Below the pieces are notes generated by a model. The model had not been told where the DNA came from and searched no databases. It saw nothing but the letters and a program-made list of their open reading frames with translations. The position numbers and the translations under genes were made by a program. A stretch of 23,901 bases of DNA, from NCBI GenBank assembly GCA_900771805.1, contig CAAGPL010000035.1, positions 1 to 23,901 on the forward strand. Reading direction: 5' to 3'. This document shows positions 8,177 to 15,844 of the stretch, one piece after another (within the stretch, counting starts at the first letter, position 1; each line of letters opens with the position of its first letter). Source of the stretch: Bacilli bacterium (GTDB lineage Bacteria; Bacillota_I; Bacilli_A; RF39; UBA660).

Positions 8177-9122
8177 AAAAGATATAAGTATTATAGTTCC
8201 AATATATAATGCCAAGAAATATTTAAACAAGTGCATAGATTCAATTATTAATCAAACAAAAAAAGAATTAGAAATTATTCTTATAAATGATGGCTCAACA
8301 GATAATTCAGAAACTATAATAAAAAAATATGATGATAAAAGAATAAAATATTTTAAAAACAAAAATCAAGGAATCGGGAAAACAAGAAACTTTGGAATTG
8401 ACAAAGCAACAGGAAAATATATTATGTTTTTAGATAGTGATGATTTTTTAGAATTAAATGCTTGTGAAAAAATGTATGAAAAAGCAGAAAAAGAAAAGTT
8501 GGATATAGTAGTATGTGATTATTATAGATACTTTGATAATGGAAAAAAAGAAGAAGTAAAGTTACCTGATTTTAAAAATTCATCATTAAAAGATAATCCA
8601 AACATCATATCTGAGCACTTGTCCCCTTGGGCAAAAATATATAAAACAGATTTAATTAAGAAAAATAACATTAAATTTGTAGAAAATCTTAAATATGAAG
8701 ATGCTCCTTTTGTAATAGAAGCATTAGATTGTGCAAAGAAAATTGGAAAAATCAACTCACCTTTAAACTATTATGTAATTCATGAACAAAGTGAAACTAC
8801 TGTTAGAGATGAAAAAGTATTTGACATTATAAAAATAGTTGATAAAATTAGAAAGTACACAAAAAATAAAAACTATTTAAAACAGAAAATAGACAAACTT
8901 ACAGTAAGAATTATAACAAACTATACAGTTCAACAGCGTATGCAGGGAGACAAGAAGATTGGAATGAAATTTATTGATGAAGCCTTTTCGTATTTAAAAA
9001 AAGAAATACCAGATTATAAAAATAATAAATATTATGAGAATAGAAGTCTTTTAAAAAGAACAATAGAAAAAAATAAACTATTAACAAAAATATATTGTAA
9101 AATGTATAAATTTCTCAGATAG
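8169..9122 (+). CDS. GT2 family glycosyltransferase
   Basis: 317 residues. 'SIIVPIYNAKKYLNKC' (7-22), 'LINDGSTDNS' (38-47), 'NQGIGKTRNFG' (66-76) and 'MFLDSDDFLE' (DSDD 89-92) are canonical GT2 nucleotide-sugar and metal-binding motifs. No membrane helices are seen, so it is cytoplasmic. The GTG at 8169 is preferred over the ATG at 8160: AAGGA at 8156-8160 would overlap or abut the ATG but gives 8 nt to the GTG. Either start overlaps the end of the GtrB-like gene, implying coupled translation. Last gene of the operon; a strong terminator lies about 150 nt downstream. Its specificity is unknown. It resembles the 4781 protein in class but is not a close copy. Confidence 0.83.
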   Translation: MNKKDISIIVPIYNAKKYLNKCIDSIINQTKKELEIILINDGSTDNSETIIKKYDDKRIKYFKNKNQGIGKTRNFGIDKATGKYIMFLDSDDFLELNACEKMYEKAEKEKLDIVVCDYYRYFDNGKKEEVKLPDFKNSSLKDNPNIISEHLSPWAKIYKTDLIKKNNIKFVENLKYEDAPFVIEALDCAKKIGKINSPLNYYVIHEQSETTVRDEKVFDIIKIVDKIRKYTKNKNYLKQKIDKLTVRIITNYTVQQRMQGDKKIGMKFIDEAFSYLKKEIPDYKNNKYYENRSLLKRTIEKNKLLTKIYCKMYKFLR

Positions 9123-9275
9123 AAAAATCATGTTTTATAGGTTTAAAATAACTAAACTAAGATATATATTTAGGATGATTTGATAATTATCATTTTATAA
9201 AATTCAATGTAGCATGTTTTTAAATATAAAAAACTATATATTAATTCAGAAAAAAAGTAAAAATAATTAAATGAT

Positions 9276-9321
9276 AAAAAGTAGATAAAATTTAATAGAA
9301 AAATATTTTATCTACTTTTTT
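9276..9321 (+). terminator. Strong terminator of the 4781-9122 operon
   Basis: A perfect 16-bp inverted repeat, AAAAAGTAGATAAAAT (9276-9291) and its complement (9305-9320), with a 13-nt loop. The arm ends in a T run, and because the left arm begins with A(5) it can also act on the minus strand. Confidence 0.8.
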
Positions 9322-9351
9322 CTTCTCAATACTTAAAAAATTAATCTACGC

Positions 9352-9374
9352 AAAAAAGGCACTAAAAATAGTGC
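9352..9374 (-). terminator. Minus-strand terminator downstream of the dead transposase
   Basis: On the minus strand: GCACTA, TTTT loop, TAGTGC, C, then six T. It lies about 50 nt beyond the transposase remnant stop codon and probably came with, or served, that element. Confidence 0.6.
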
Positions 9375-9397
9375 AAAAAATATTTTAAAAAGTGATG

Positions 9398-10166
9398 TTT
9401 TCAAAGAACATTTGTAGTATGATTTAATTGTCAAATCTTAACTTAAAGTTCGTTTCTAAATTGTTAAGATCTGAGGTGTTTGAAGTAAGTGCTTTTAGAA
9501 GGCGTGTACTTACTTCTTTTATTTTTAATTTTAATGACTTAATTAAAGGATTACCTTGTTCTAATAATTACCTTATTGTATGAGCAAATTGTATGAAAAA
9601 GTAGTGATTTTTCATGGCAGTATCATTTCTACTATTTAAATGAGATATATTGAAAGTTCTATGTTTTTGGGTATAGAAACCTTCATTTTCAATTTTCAAT
9701 CGTTTTCTTCCCATAGAAATAATTATTTTAATATTAGAATTTTTGATATTTAAATTGCTGATATATCTAAAAACAGTAGTGTTTTAATTTTTACAAATAC
9801 ATCCTAAATAGTTTTCCAATAAGGAATCTCTTCTAAATTTTGATTGCATATGTTGGATAAATTCTTTATACAATTATCAGAGTTAAAGTAATCAGAAAAA
9901 ATATCAGTCATAGTAGTTAAACTACAAAGAAAATTGAATAGTATAGTTACACAGATAGTTTTCATTTTATAAGTAACATAACTTTGATTCCTAGAATCAG
10001 TCAAGCCATCAAACATATCAAGTAATTTAGAAAGATATTTATTAATAATAGAATATAATCCCTTTACTAAATCATTATCTTTTCTTAAAGTTCATCTCTC
10101 TTTTCTATTCATAACTTCATACCACCTTTTTATTATTTGGTAATTATATCAAATTTCTTTGCAAAG
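9398..10166 (-). mobile_element. Decayed insertion-sequence remnant (tentative ends)
   Basis: The region around the dead transposase has imperfect inverted ends: TTTTCAAAGAACATTTG at 9398-9414, and CAAATTTCTTTGCAAAG at 10150-10166, which resembles its reverse complement with a few mismatches and one indel. The presence of an IS remnant is well supported by the broken transposase. The exact ends are not, because the sequence is A/T-rich and no target-site duplication was established. The rest of the 9123-10289 gap has no gene I can support. Confidence 0.4.
9424..10112 (-). pseudogene. Internally deleted DDE-type transposase pseudogene
   Basis: The N-terminal block reads from the ATG at 10112: MNRKER, then an in-frame TGA at codon 7, then about 95 codons including 'LVKGLYSIINKYLSKLL' and 'MFDGLTDSRNQSYVTYKMK', ending at 'LEEIPYWKTI' with a stop at 9804. 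The C-terminal block contains 'GRKRLKIENEGF', 'HLNSRNDTAMKNHYFF' and 'FAHTIR', a TAA where Gln is expected, then 'LLEQGNPLIKSLKLK' to 'LRFDN' and stop at 9424-9426. Order and spacing match the two ends of a DDE transposase. The catalytic middle, probably a couple of hundred residues, is missing, so the gene cannot be functional. The C-terminal 'KIEN' Glu would be the third catalytic acid in related transposases. The IS family was not assigned. Confidence 0.75.
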
Positions 10167-10194
10167 AAAATTTACTCTTTTTTACTGTATTAAT

Positions 10195-10223
10195 TAGACA
10201 ACTTTGAAAATGTATGATTTAAT
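10195..10223 (+). promoter_or_regulatory. Promoter of the acyltransferase gene at 10290
   Basis: TAGACA (10195-10200, 5/6 to -35), 17 bp, TTTAAT (10218-10223, 5/6), preceded by TGA for an extended -10. It lies just outside the IS remnant. Between it and the IS is a perfect 16-bp palindrome, TTTCTTTGCAAAGAAA, at 10154-10169. Confidence 0.5.
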
Positions 10224-10289
10224 AAATATAAAGAATTAATAGTAAATTAGTTTTAGGCAAATTATAATTTTTTATGGGGGAAAATAAGT

Positions 10290-11405
10290 ATGTCAAAAGT
10301 AATAAAAAAAGAAAGAACATCTAATTTTGAACTAATGAGAATAATATCAATGCTCTTCATTGTTATGTATCATGTTATAGTACATGGAAAAATAGCAACG
10401 GAGGCTGTAGGAAGTTATAAATTTATAATTAATTTTATATTAAGCATTTTAATTGTTCATGTAAATTCATTAGTTTTTTTAACTGGATATTTTTCTTGTA
10501 ATAAAAATGAAACAAAATATAGAAAAATAGGAAAAATAATAGGAAAAGCTTGGTTTTATAAAGCTATAATTGTTATTTTGTTTTTCATCTTTGGAGTGGT
10601 TCCACTTACTAAGATAAAAATAATGGAAGAATTATTACCATTGGATTTAGGAAATTATTGGTATATTAATTGTTATCTAATATTAATAATATTGATTCCA
10701 TATTTAAATGAAGTTATAAAAAGAATGAATGAAAAACAATTTGGAAAATTTATTATAATATTGATTTTTTTATTATCAATTATTCCGACAGCCACGAATT
10801 GCAGAGTCTTATATAATGATGGATTTAGTATAATAAATTTTGTGTTAGTATATTATCTTGGTGCATACTTTAGAAAGTTTCCATTAAAAGATAATTACCA
10901 CTTTAAAAACATGGCAAAAAAAGAAATCCAGTTCCTTCTGTTGGCAACATTAATCATTGTTCAAATAATAAATTTTAGTTTTAACAATATAGGCCAAACT
11001 ATGATGTCTTATGATAGTAATATATTATGTTATTTTGGTAAAATTATTACAGATGGTTTTTTAAGATATTCAAATCCATTAGTAATAATTCAGACATGCG
11101 CATATTGCTTGCTTTTTGAAACATTGAATATAAAAAGTAATATTATTAATAAAATTTCTATGACCACATTAGGAATATATTTAATACATGATAATGCGCT
11201 TGTACGACAGTGGTTATATATATTTTTAAAAACAAGAATTTGTAGTACAGTATTAAATGGTTTAATTTTAATATTGCTAGATACGTTAATTATTTTTTCT
11301 GTTTCTATGTTAATTGAGAGCATAAGAATTAAATTAGCAAGTGTTATTTTAAAAATTATAAGTAAGTTAAAAGAAAAAGTAAAATTAAAAAGCAACCCAC
11401 TGTAA
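10290..11405 (+). CDS. Acyltransferase-3 family membrane protein (first copy)
   Basis: 371 residues with about ten hydrophobic segments. The N-terminus 'SNFELMRIISMLFIVMYHV' carries the Arg (R17) and His (H28) characteristic of the acyltransferase-3 (OafA/WecH/OatA-type) family, followed by 'IVHVNSLVFLTGYF', 'LGNYWYINCYLI', 'YLGAYFRKFPL' and 'ISMTTLGIYLIHDN'. Such proteins carry acyl (usually acetyl) groups across the membrane for O-acylation of cell-surface sugars. There is no fused SGNH domain. A GGGGG ribosome site (10276-10280) lies 9 nt before the ATG. It has its own promoter and is followed by an 84-nt gap with another promoter before the ABC genes. It is a clear paralog of the protein at 20612-21736. 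Confidence 0.85.
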   Translation: MSKVIKKERTSNFELMRIISMLFIVMYHVIVHGKIATEAVGSYKFIINFILSILIVHVNSLVFLTGYFSCNKNETKYRKIGKIIGKAWFYKAIIVILFFIFGVVPLTKIKIMEELLPLDLGNYWYINCYLILIILIPYLNEVIKRMNEKQFGKFIIILIFLLSIIPTATNCRVLYNDGFSIINFVLVYYLGAYFRKFPLKDNYHFKNMAKKEIQFLLLATLIIVQIINFSFNNIGQTMMSYDSNILCYFGKIITDGFLRYSNPLVIIQTCAYCLLFETLNIKSNIINKISMTTLGIYLIHDNALVRQWLYIFLKTRICSTVLNGLILILLDTLIIFSVSMLIESIRIKLASVILKIISKLKEKVKLKSNPL

Positions 11406-11429
11406 TAGAAAATAATTTAAATTAAAAAC

Positions 11430-11458
11430 TTTATATAAAACATTATGTATGTTATAAT
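11430..11458 (+). promoter_or_regulatory. Promoter of the ABC exporter operon
   Basis: TTTATA (11430-11435, 4/6), 17 bp, perfect TATAAT (11453-11458) preceded by TGT, giving an extended -10. AAGGAG of the permease gene follows about 20 nt later. No terminator separates it from the acyltransferase gene, so read-through is also likely. Confidence 0.55.
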
Positions 11459-11488
11459 AAAGAAGACAATAATTATAAGGAGTATTAT

Positions 11489-12301
11489 ATGAAAACAATA
11501 AATAATATATTAGTGAATTTTAAACAATATTGGTATTTAATGACACAAATAATATCAAGAGATTTCAAGAAAAAGTATAAGAGAAGTGTTTTAGGAGTTC
11601 TATGGAGTTTATTATATCCAGTTATGATGATGGCCGTTATGACTGTTGTTTTTTCGCACATGTTTAGATTTGGCTCTGAAGGTGCAAACTACTTAGTTTA
11701 TTTAATGACTGGTATTATATTATGGAATTATTTTAGTGAAGCAACAACGGGAGCTATGACATCAGTTGTTGATAATTTTACACTTATTAATAAAGTATAT
11801 ATTCCAAAATATGTATTTCCAATATGTAAATGTTTGTTTTCAGGAATTAATTTTTTATTAACATTAATCCCATGGTTAGGAATAATTATATTAACAAAAT
11901 TTGGATTAGGAGATTATCCTGCAAGCATAAACATATATTATTTGCTTATTCCATTTATATTTTTCTTTTTCTTCTTATTTACATTGGGAATAGGGTTAAC
12001 AATATCATGTTTGTCAGTTTTTTTAAGGGATATATTCTATATTTTTGGAATTATTTTAACAATTTGGAACTACTATACACCGGTATTTTATAGTTTATCT
12101 ATTTTACCAGAAAATCTTCAACGTATTTTTATGTTGAACCCATTATATCAATATATTAATACAGTAAGAGATATTGTGTTATATGGAAAATGTCCAACAA
12201 TACTAACGATGGGAATCCTAGCAATGTTTGGTATTGCTTCTTTAGGAATTGGGGCATTAATATTCAAAAAGAATCAAGATAAATTTATATATTATATTTA
12301 A
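11489..12301 (+). CDS. ABC-2 polysaccharide/teichoic-acid exporter permease (Wzm/TagG type)
   Basis: 270 residues. 'DFKKKYKRSVLGVLWSLLYP' is the amphipathic entry and first-helix motif of the Wzm/TagG/RfbA permeases. About six membrane helices follow, with 'LMTGIILWNYFSEA', 'LINKVYIPKYVFPI' and 'FLRDIFYIFGIILTIWNYYTPVFY', and the late 'LNPLYQYINTVRDIVLYG'; all are standard for this family at its usual length. It forms the membrane channel that moves completed polyprenyl-linked glycan to the outer face, working with the ATPase encoded next. AAGGAG precedes the ATG. Its TAA is followed directly by the GGAGG of the ATPase gene. I give no gene symbol because O-antigen, rhamnan and teichoic acid versions cannot be told apart here. 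Confidence 0.93.
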   Translation: MKTINNILVNFKQYWYLMTQIISRDFKKKYKRSVLGVLWSLLYPVMMMAVMTVVFSHMFRFGSEGANYLVYLMTGIILWNYFSEATTGAMTSVVDNFTLINKVYIPKYVFPICKCLFSGINFLLTLIPWLGIIILTKFGLGDYPASINIYYLLIPFIFFFFFLFTLGIGLTISCLSVFLRDIFYIFGIILTIWNYYTPVFYSLSILPENLQRIFMLNPLYQYINTVRDIVLYGKCPTILTMGILAMFGIASLGIGALIFKKNQDKFIYYI

Positions 12302-12312
12302 TGGAGGTAAAA

Positions 12313-13077
12313 ATGATATACGTAAATCATGTATCAATGAAATTTAATTTAGGAATAGAAAAGGGATTCTCAATTAAACAAGCATTTGTAAACTTTTTTG
12401 ATCCTAAAATTAGAAAACGAAAGACAGAAAAAAAATATTTCATGGCATTAACAGATGTAACATTTCATATTAAACCAGGAGAAGTTATTGGATTGATTGG
12501 TTCAAACGGAGCAGGCAAATCTACTTTGTTAAAGGTTGTAAGTGGAGTATTAAAACCAACTAGAGGAAGTGTTCAAGTAAATGGTGCTATATCACCAATG
12601 ATTGAACTTGGCGCTGGGTTTGACCAAGATTTGACCGCACGAGAAAACATTTATTTAAATGGTGCGATTTTAGGTTATTCAAAAAAGTTACTTAATGAGA
12701 AGTTTGAAGAGATAGTTGAATTTTCTGAATTAAGAGATTTTTTAGATGTGCCAGTAAAAAACTTTTCGTCAGGAATGGTTGCAAAACTAGCATTTTCTAT
12801 TGCAACAATTGTAAATCCAGAAATATTGATAGTTGATGAAATTCTATCAGTTGGAGATATAAAATTTCAAGAAAAAAGTAAGAACAAAATGATGGAGTTA
12901 ATAAGGGGAGGGACAACAGTTTTATATGTTTCACATTCAATCGAAAGTATAAAGGAACTTTGTACAAAAGTTATTTGGATTGAGCATGGGAAAGTTGTAA
13001 AAATTGGACCAAGCAAAAAAATATGTGATGAATATTTTGAGGCACAAATGGGAAAAGATAATCAAAAAAGCAAATAA
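12313..13077 (+). CDS. ABC exporter ATPase (Wzt/TagH type, without C-terminal domain)
   Basis: 254 residues. Walker A 'GSNGAGKST' (63-71), the Wzt/TagH-type 'SPMIELGAGFDQDLTARENI' segment, signature 'FSSGMVAKLAFSIA', Walker B 'ILIVDEILSVGD' and the switch His in 'VLYVSHS' are all present. The insertion before the nucleotide-binding core ('FDPKIRKRKTEKKYFMAL') is typical of polysaccharide exporters. The protein stops about 40 residues after the switch region, so the glycan-recognition domain of Wzt and the extension of TagH are absent. Export should then not depend on a terminal cap recognised by this subunit. Start: GGAGG at 12303-12307 lies 5 nt before the ATG at 12313; the ATG at 12301 has no ribosome site and contains the next one. 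Confidence 0.92.
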   Translation: MIYVNHVSMKFNLGIEKGFSIKQAFVNFFDPKIRKRKTEKKYFMALTDVTFHIKPGEVIGLIGSNGAGKSTLLKVVSGVLKPTRGSVQVNGAISPMIELGAGFDQDLTARENIYLNGAILGYSKKLLNEKFEEIVEFSELRDFLDVPVKNFSSGMVAKLAFSIATIVNPEILIVDEILSVGDIKFQEKSKNKMMELIRGGTTVLYVSHSIESIKELCTKVIWIEHGKVVKIGPSKKICDEYFEAQMGKDNQKSK

Positions 13078-13124
13078 AAATAATATAAATATATTTGATG
13101 TTTTAAAATAAGGAGGACAAGTTG

Positions 13125-14930
13125 ATGAAGAAGTATATCCATTATTGTTGGTTTGGAGGAAAGCCTTTACCAAAGCTTGCTAAAAAATGTATAGAAAGTT
13201 GGAAAAAGTATTTACCAGATTATGAGATAATGCTATGGAACGAAGATAATTCAAATTTAGATGAATGCGTATTTATAAAAGAAGCATATAAAAATAAGAA
13301 ATGGGCATTTGTAGCCGATTATATCAGAACAAAAGCGATGTATGAATATGGAGGAATATATTTTGACACTGATATGGAAATTATAAAACCAATTAATGAA
13401 CTTTTAGATTCAGAATATGGTTTTTTAGGTGTTGAAGATTCACATATGATTGCTTGTGGCGTATGGTACGAACCAAAGCCTAAAAGTTATTTAGCAAAAA
13501 AGATGCTAGAATTTTATAAGAGTCAAGAATATTTTGAAATAGATAATATGTATAAAATAAGCATTCCAAGGGTAATAAGTAGCATTTTAAATGATTTTGA
13601 TTCTTCAAATTTTGAAACACAAACGCTTAAACATAATGAAATAATCTATAAAAGGGAATATTTTTATCCATTATCATACGATCACCAATATAATATATTT
13701 ACAGAAAACACATGCATGATTCATTATTATGATGCAAGCTGGACACCAAAATGGGAACAAAGAGAAAATAAAATTTTTAGAATCTTTGGTAAAGAAAAAG
13801 GACAAAAGGTAATACGTGCATCTAGAAAAGCAAAAAGAATGGCTAGAAAAGGTGCTAAATTAGCAATATATCCACTATATAAATTAAAACAAAGAAAAAA
13901 TCTTATTTCAAAAGAGTACAAGGAATGCATTAATAATTCGATAGAAAAAATAAAGCCAACAAAATATGACTATATTGCGTTCTATAATCCAGATTGGTTT
14001 GGAGTAGCAAACGCTACAAAAGAATTGTTTGATAATTCTTGTCCTATGAAAGAAATATACAGAAAAACTGATATAAAAAAAGTGAAAGATAAAATCATAT
14101 CATCAAATTATAAAAAAGTTATATTTAGTGGATTCTGTATTGGATGGAAAGAGCTTGCAGAAAGATTAAACGAATATGGAATCATTGTTCAAACTTATTT
14201 TCACGGTAGTCATTCACAAGTTTTAGAACCATATGGATGGGCAAGAAATATGGAAATATTTGATTTAGCAAAACGTGGTGTTATAAAGAAAATGGCAATT
14301 TGTAAAGAAAGTTTAGTGAAATTTTACAAAAACTATGAGTGCAATACATATTTACTAACAAATAAAGTGGATGTAAAAAAATATCCACATAAAAAAGATG
14401 ATGATAAGATTATAGTTGGTATATATGCTGCAAAAACAGATAATTTTAGAAAAAATGCATTTGCGCAAATTGCTGCTGTATCATTATTGAAAAAGAAAAA
14501 TGTAAAAATTGATATGGTACCATTAAATAATAATGCTAAGAAGTTTGCAAAATTTTTAGGAGTTGAAATTGATGGAATAAATCATCCTATTCCGAGAGAA
14601 CAATTGATGGAAAGACTAGCAAAATGTGATGTTTCTCTATATGTTACATATTCAGAATGTGCGCCTATGTCTTCATTAGAAAGTTTTGCACAAGATACAA
14701 TATGTATTGTTGGAAATAATTGTCATTATTTTAAAAATGAAGAGATAGAAAAATATATTGTTGTAAGTGAAGAAAATAATCCTGAAGAAATAGCAAAAAA
14801 AATAGAATATGCATTAGATAATAAAGAAAAAGTCTTAAGTCTATATAAACAATGGGAAAATAAAAATAAGAAAATATCAAAAAAACTATTACAAGATTTT
14901 TTAGAGGATGGTGATAATAGTGAAAAGTAG
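13125..14930 (+). CDS. Two-domain glycosyltransferase: GT32-like (DXD) + GT4-like
   Basis: 601 residues. Residues 1 to about 215 are a GT32-like 'DXD sugar' domain: 'IHYCWFGGKPLP' (5-16), 'WKKYLPDYEIMLWNED', 'WAFVADYIRTKAMYEYGG' and 'YFDTDMEI' (DTD 81-83), as in capsule and Och1-type transferases. A Lys/Arg-rich linker (about 222-270) follows. Residues 275-601 form a GT-B, GT4-like domain with 'NPDWFGVANATKELF', 'IIVGIYAAKTDNFRKN' and EX7E 'SECAPMSSLE' (E511, E519). Two linkages could therefore be made by one chain. AGGAGG (13111-13116) lies 8 nt before the ATG at 13125 and 5 nt before an in-frame TTG at 13122; the ATG is chosen. Its end overlaps the next gene, a degenerate relative of its second domain. 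Confidence 0.8.
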   Translation: MKKYIHYCWFGGKPLPKLAKKCIESWKKYLPDYEIMLWNEDNSNLDECVFIKEAYKNKKWAFVADYIRTKAMYEYGGIYFDTDMEIIKPINELLDSEYGFLGVEDSHMIACGVWYEPKPKSYLAKKMLEFYKSQEYFEIDNMYKISIPRVISSILNDFDSSNFETQTLKHNEIIYKREYFYPLSYDHQYNIFTENTCMIHYYDASWTPKWEQRENKIFRIFGKEKGQKVIRASRKAKRMARKGAKLAIYPLYKLKQRKNLISKEYKECINNSIEKIKPTKYDYIAFYNPDWFGVANATKELFDNSCPMKEIYRKTDIKKVKDKIISSNYKKVIFSGFCIGWKELAERLNEYGIIVQTYFHGSHSQVLEPYGWARNMEIFDLAKRGVIKKMAICKESLVKFYKNYECNTYLLTNKVDVKKYPHKKDDDKIIVGIYAAKTDNFRKNAFAQIAAVSLLKKKNVKIDMVPLNNNAKKFAKFLGVEIDGINHPIPREQLMERLAKCDVSLYVTYSECAPMSSLESFAQDTICIVGNNCHYFKNEEIEKYIVVSEENNPEEIAKKIEYALDNKEKVLSLYKQWENKNKKISKKLLQDFLEDGDNSEK

Positions 14931-15843
14931 TAATAAAATATTAATTTTATTAAAAGATTCAGAAAAGTTTATGAAAAAAGTATTTGAATTTAATTTTAAT
15001 AACGCAGATATCATACTAATTCCAGAAAATTATACACCATTTGATAGAGAGAAATTAGCAGAAAAAATTAATAAAAAATATGAGCAAGTTATATTTTTTG
15101 ATTACTATGATCAATTTTACTTGTTATTGCCCTTAATATCAAAAAAAATCATAAAAAAATATATTATCAATAATGGAATATCATTGTTATATAATGAGTG
15201 CATTTTAAATAATATGATGCAATTATATGAATATAAAGAAAGAAAAATGATTGACTATATAGCAACAACAAAATATGATACATACATATCAATGAAAGAT
15301 AAGATTGATTATATAGAATTAGATTATAAAACAAAAATACATCCAAAAAATAATAATAGCATTGGATTACTTGGACTATATTATGTTGAGTATTCAAACT
15401 TCTTTGTTCAATTAAGCGCTGTTGCAATATCAAAAATAAAAAAAGCTATAGTGTTAGAGCAGAATACAGTTGTAAAAAAATTTGAAGAAGATTTTAACGT
15501 TGTAATAGAAGAAGAAAAAGATGTAATTAAATTAATAGAGCAAAATAAAGTGAATTTAGATGTTGCATTTAGCGAAGTGTCACCTATTAATTTTTTAATA
15601 AGTATGGATGCTGGTATTCCGTGTATAATAGGAAATACAAATTTATTAGATAATGACGAAAAATTAAAAAAATTATTAGTATTAGATAGTGATGATGATG
15701 TCAATGAGATATGTGAAAAAATTGATAATGTTTTAGAAAATAAAAAAGAAATAGAAAAATTATATTCTATTTGGAGAAAAAAATATTCAGATAATTCAAA
15801 AAAACTAATTGAAAAATTTGTTAAGCTTGGTGGTGGTCGTTGA
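14920..15843 (+). CDS. GT4-like protein with degraded catalytic motif; probable non-catalytic partner of the 13125 product
   Basis: 307 residues, no signal or membrane segment. The second half aligns by eye with the GT4 domain of the preceding protein: 'SIGLLGLYYVEYSNFFVQ' against 'IIVGIYAAKTDNFRKNAF', 'AFSEVSPINFLISMDAGIPC' against 'TYSECAPMSSLESFAQDTIC', and similar ends ('EKLYSIWRKKYSDNSKKLI'). The EX7E motif is broken: E219 is kept, but the second Glu is Ile (I227), and the basic patch near the donor site is missing. This suggests an inactive subunit. The GTG at 14920 is preferred to the ATG at 14908, which lies directly against GAGG; GGTGA precedes the GTG. It overlaps the upstream gene by 11 nt, and its TGA is 1 nt from the next ATG. 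The fold assignment is inference from similarity to its neighbour. Confidence 0.6.
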   Translation: MKSSNKILILLKDSEKFMKKVFEFNFNNADIILIPENYTPFDREKLAEKINKKYEQVIFFDYYDQFYLLLPLISKKIIKKYIINNGISLLYNECILNNMMQLYEYKERKMIDYIATTKYDTYISMKDKIDYIELDYKTKIHPKNNNSIGLLGLYYVEYSNFFVQLSAVAISKIKKAIVLEQNTVVKKFEEDFNVVIEEEKDVIKLIEQNKVNLDVAFSEVSPINFLISMDAGIPCIIGNTNLLDNDEKLKKLLVLDSDDDVNEICEKIDNVLENKKEIEKLYSIWRKKYSDNSKKLIEKFVKLGGGR

Positions 15844-15844
15844 T

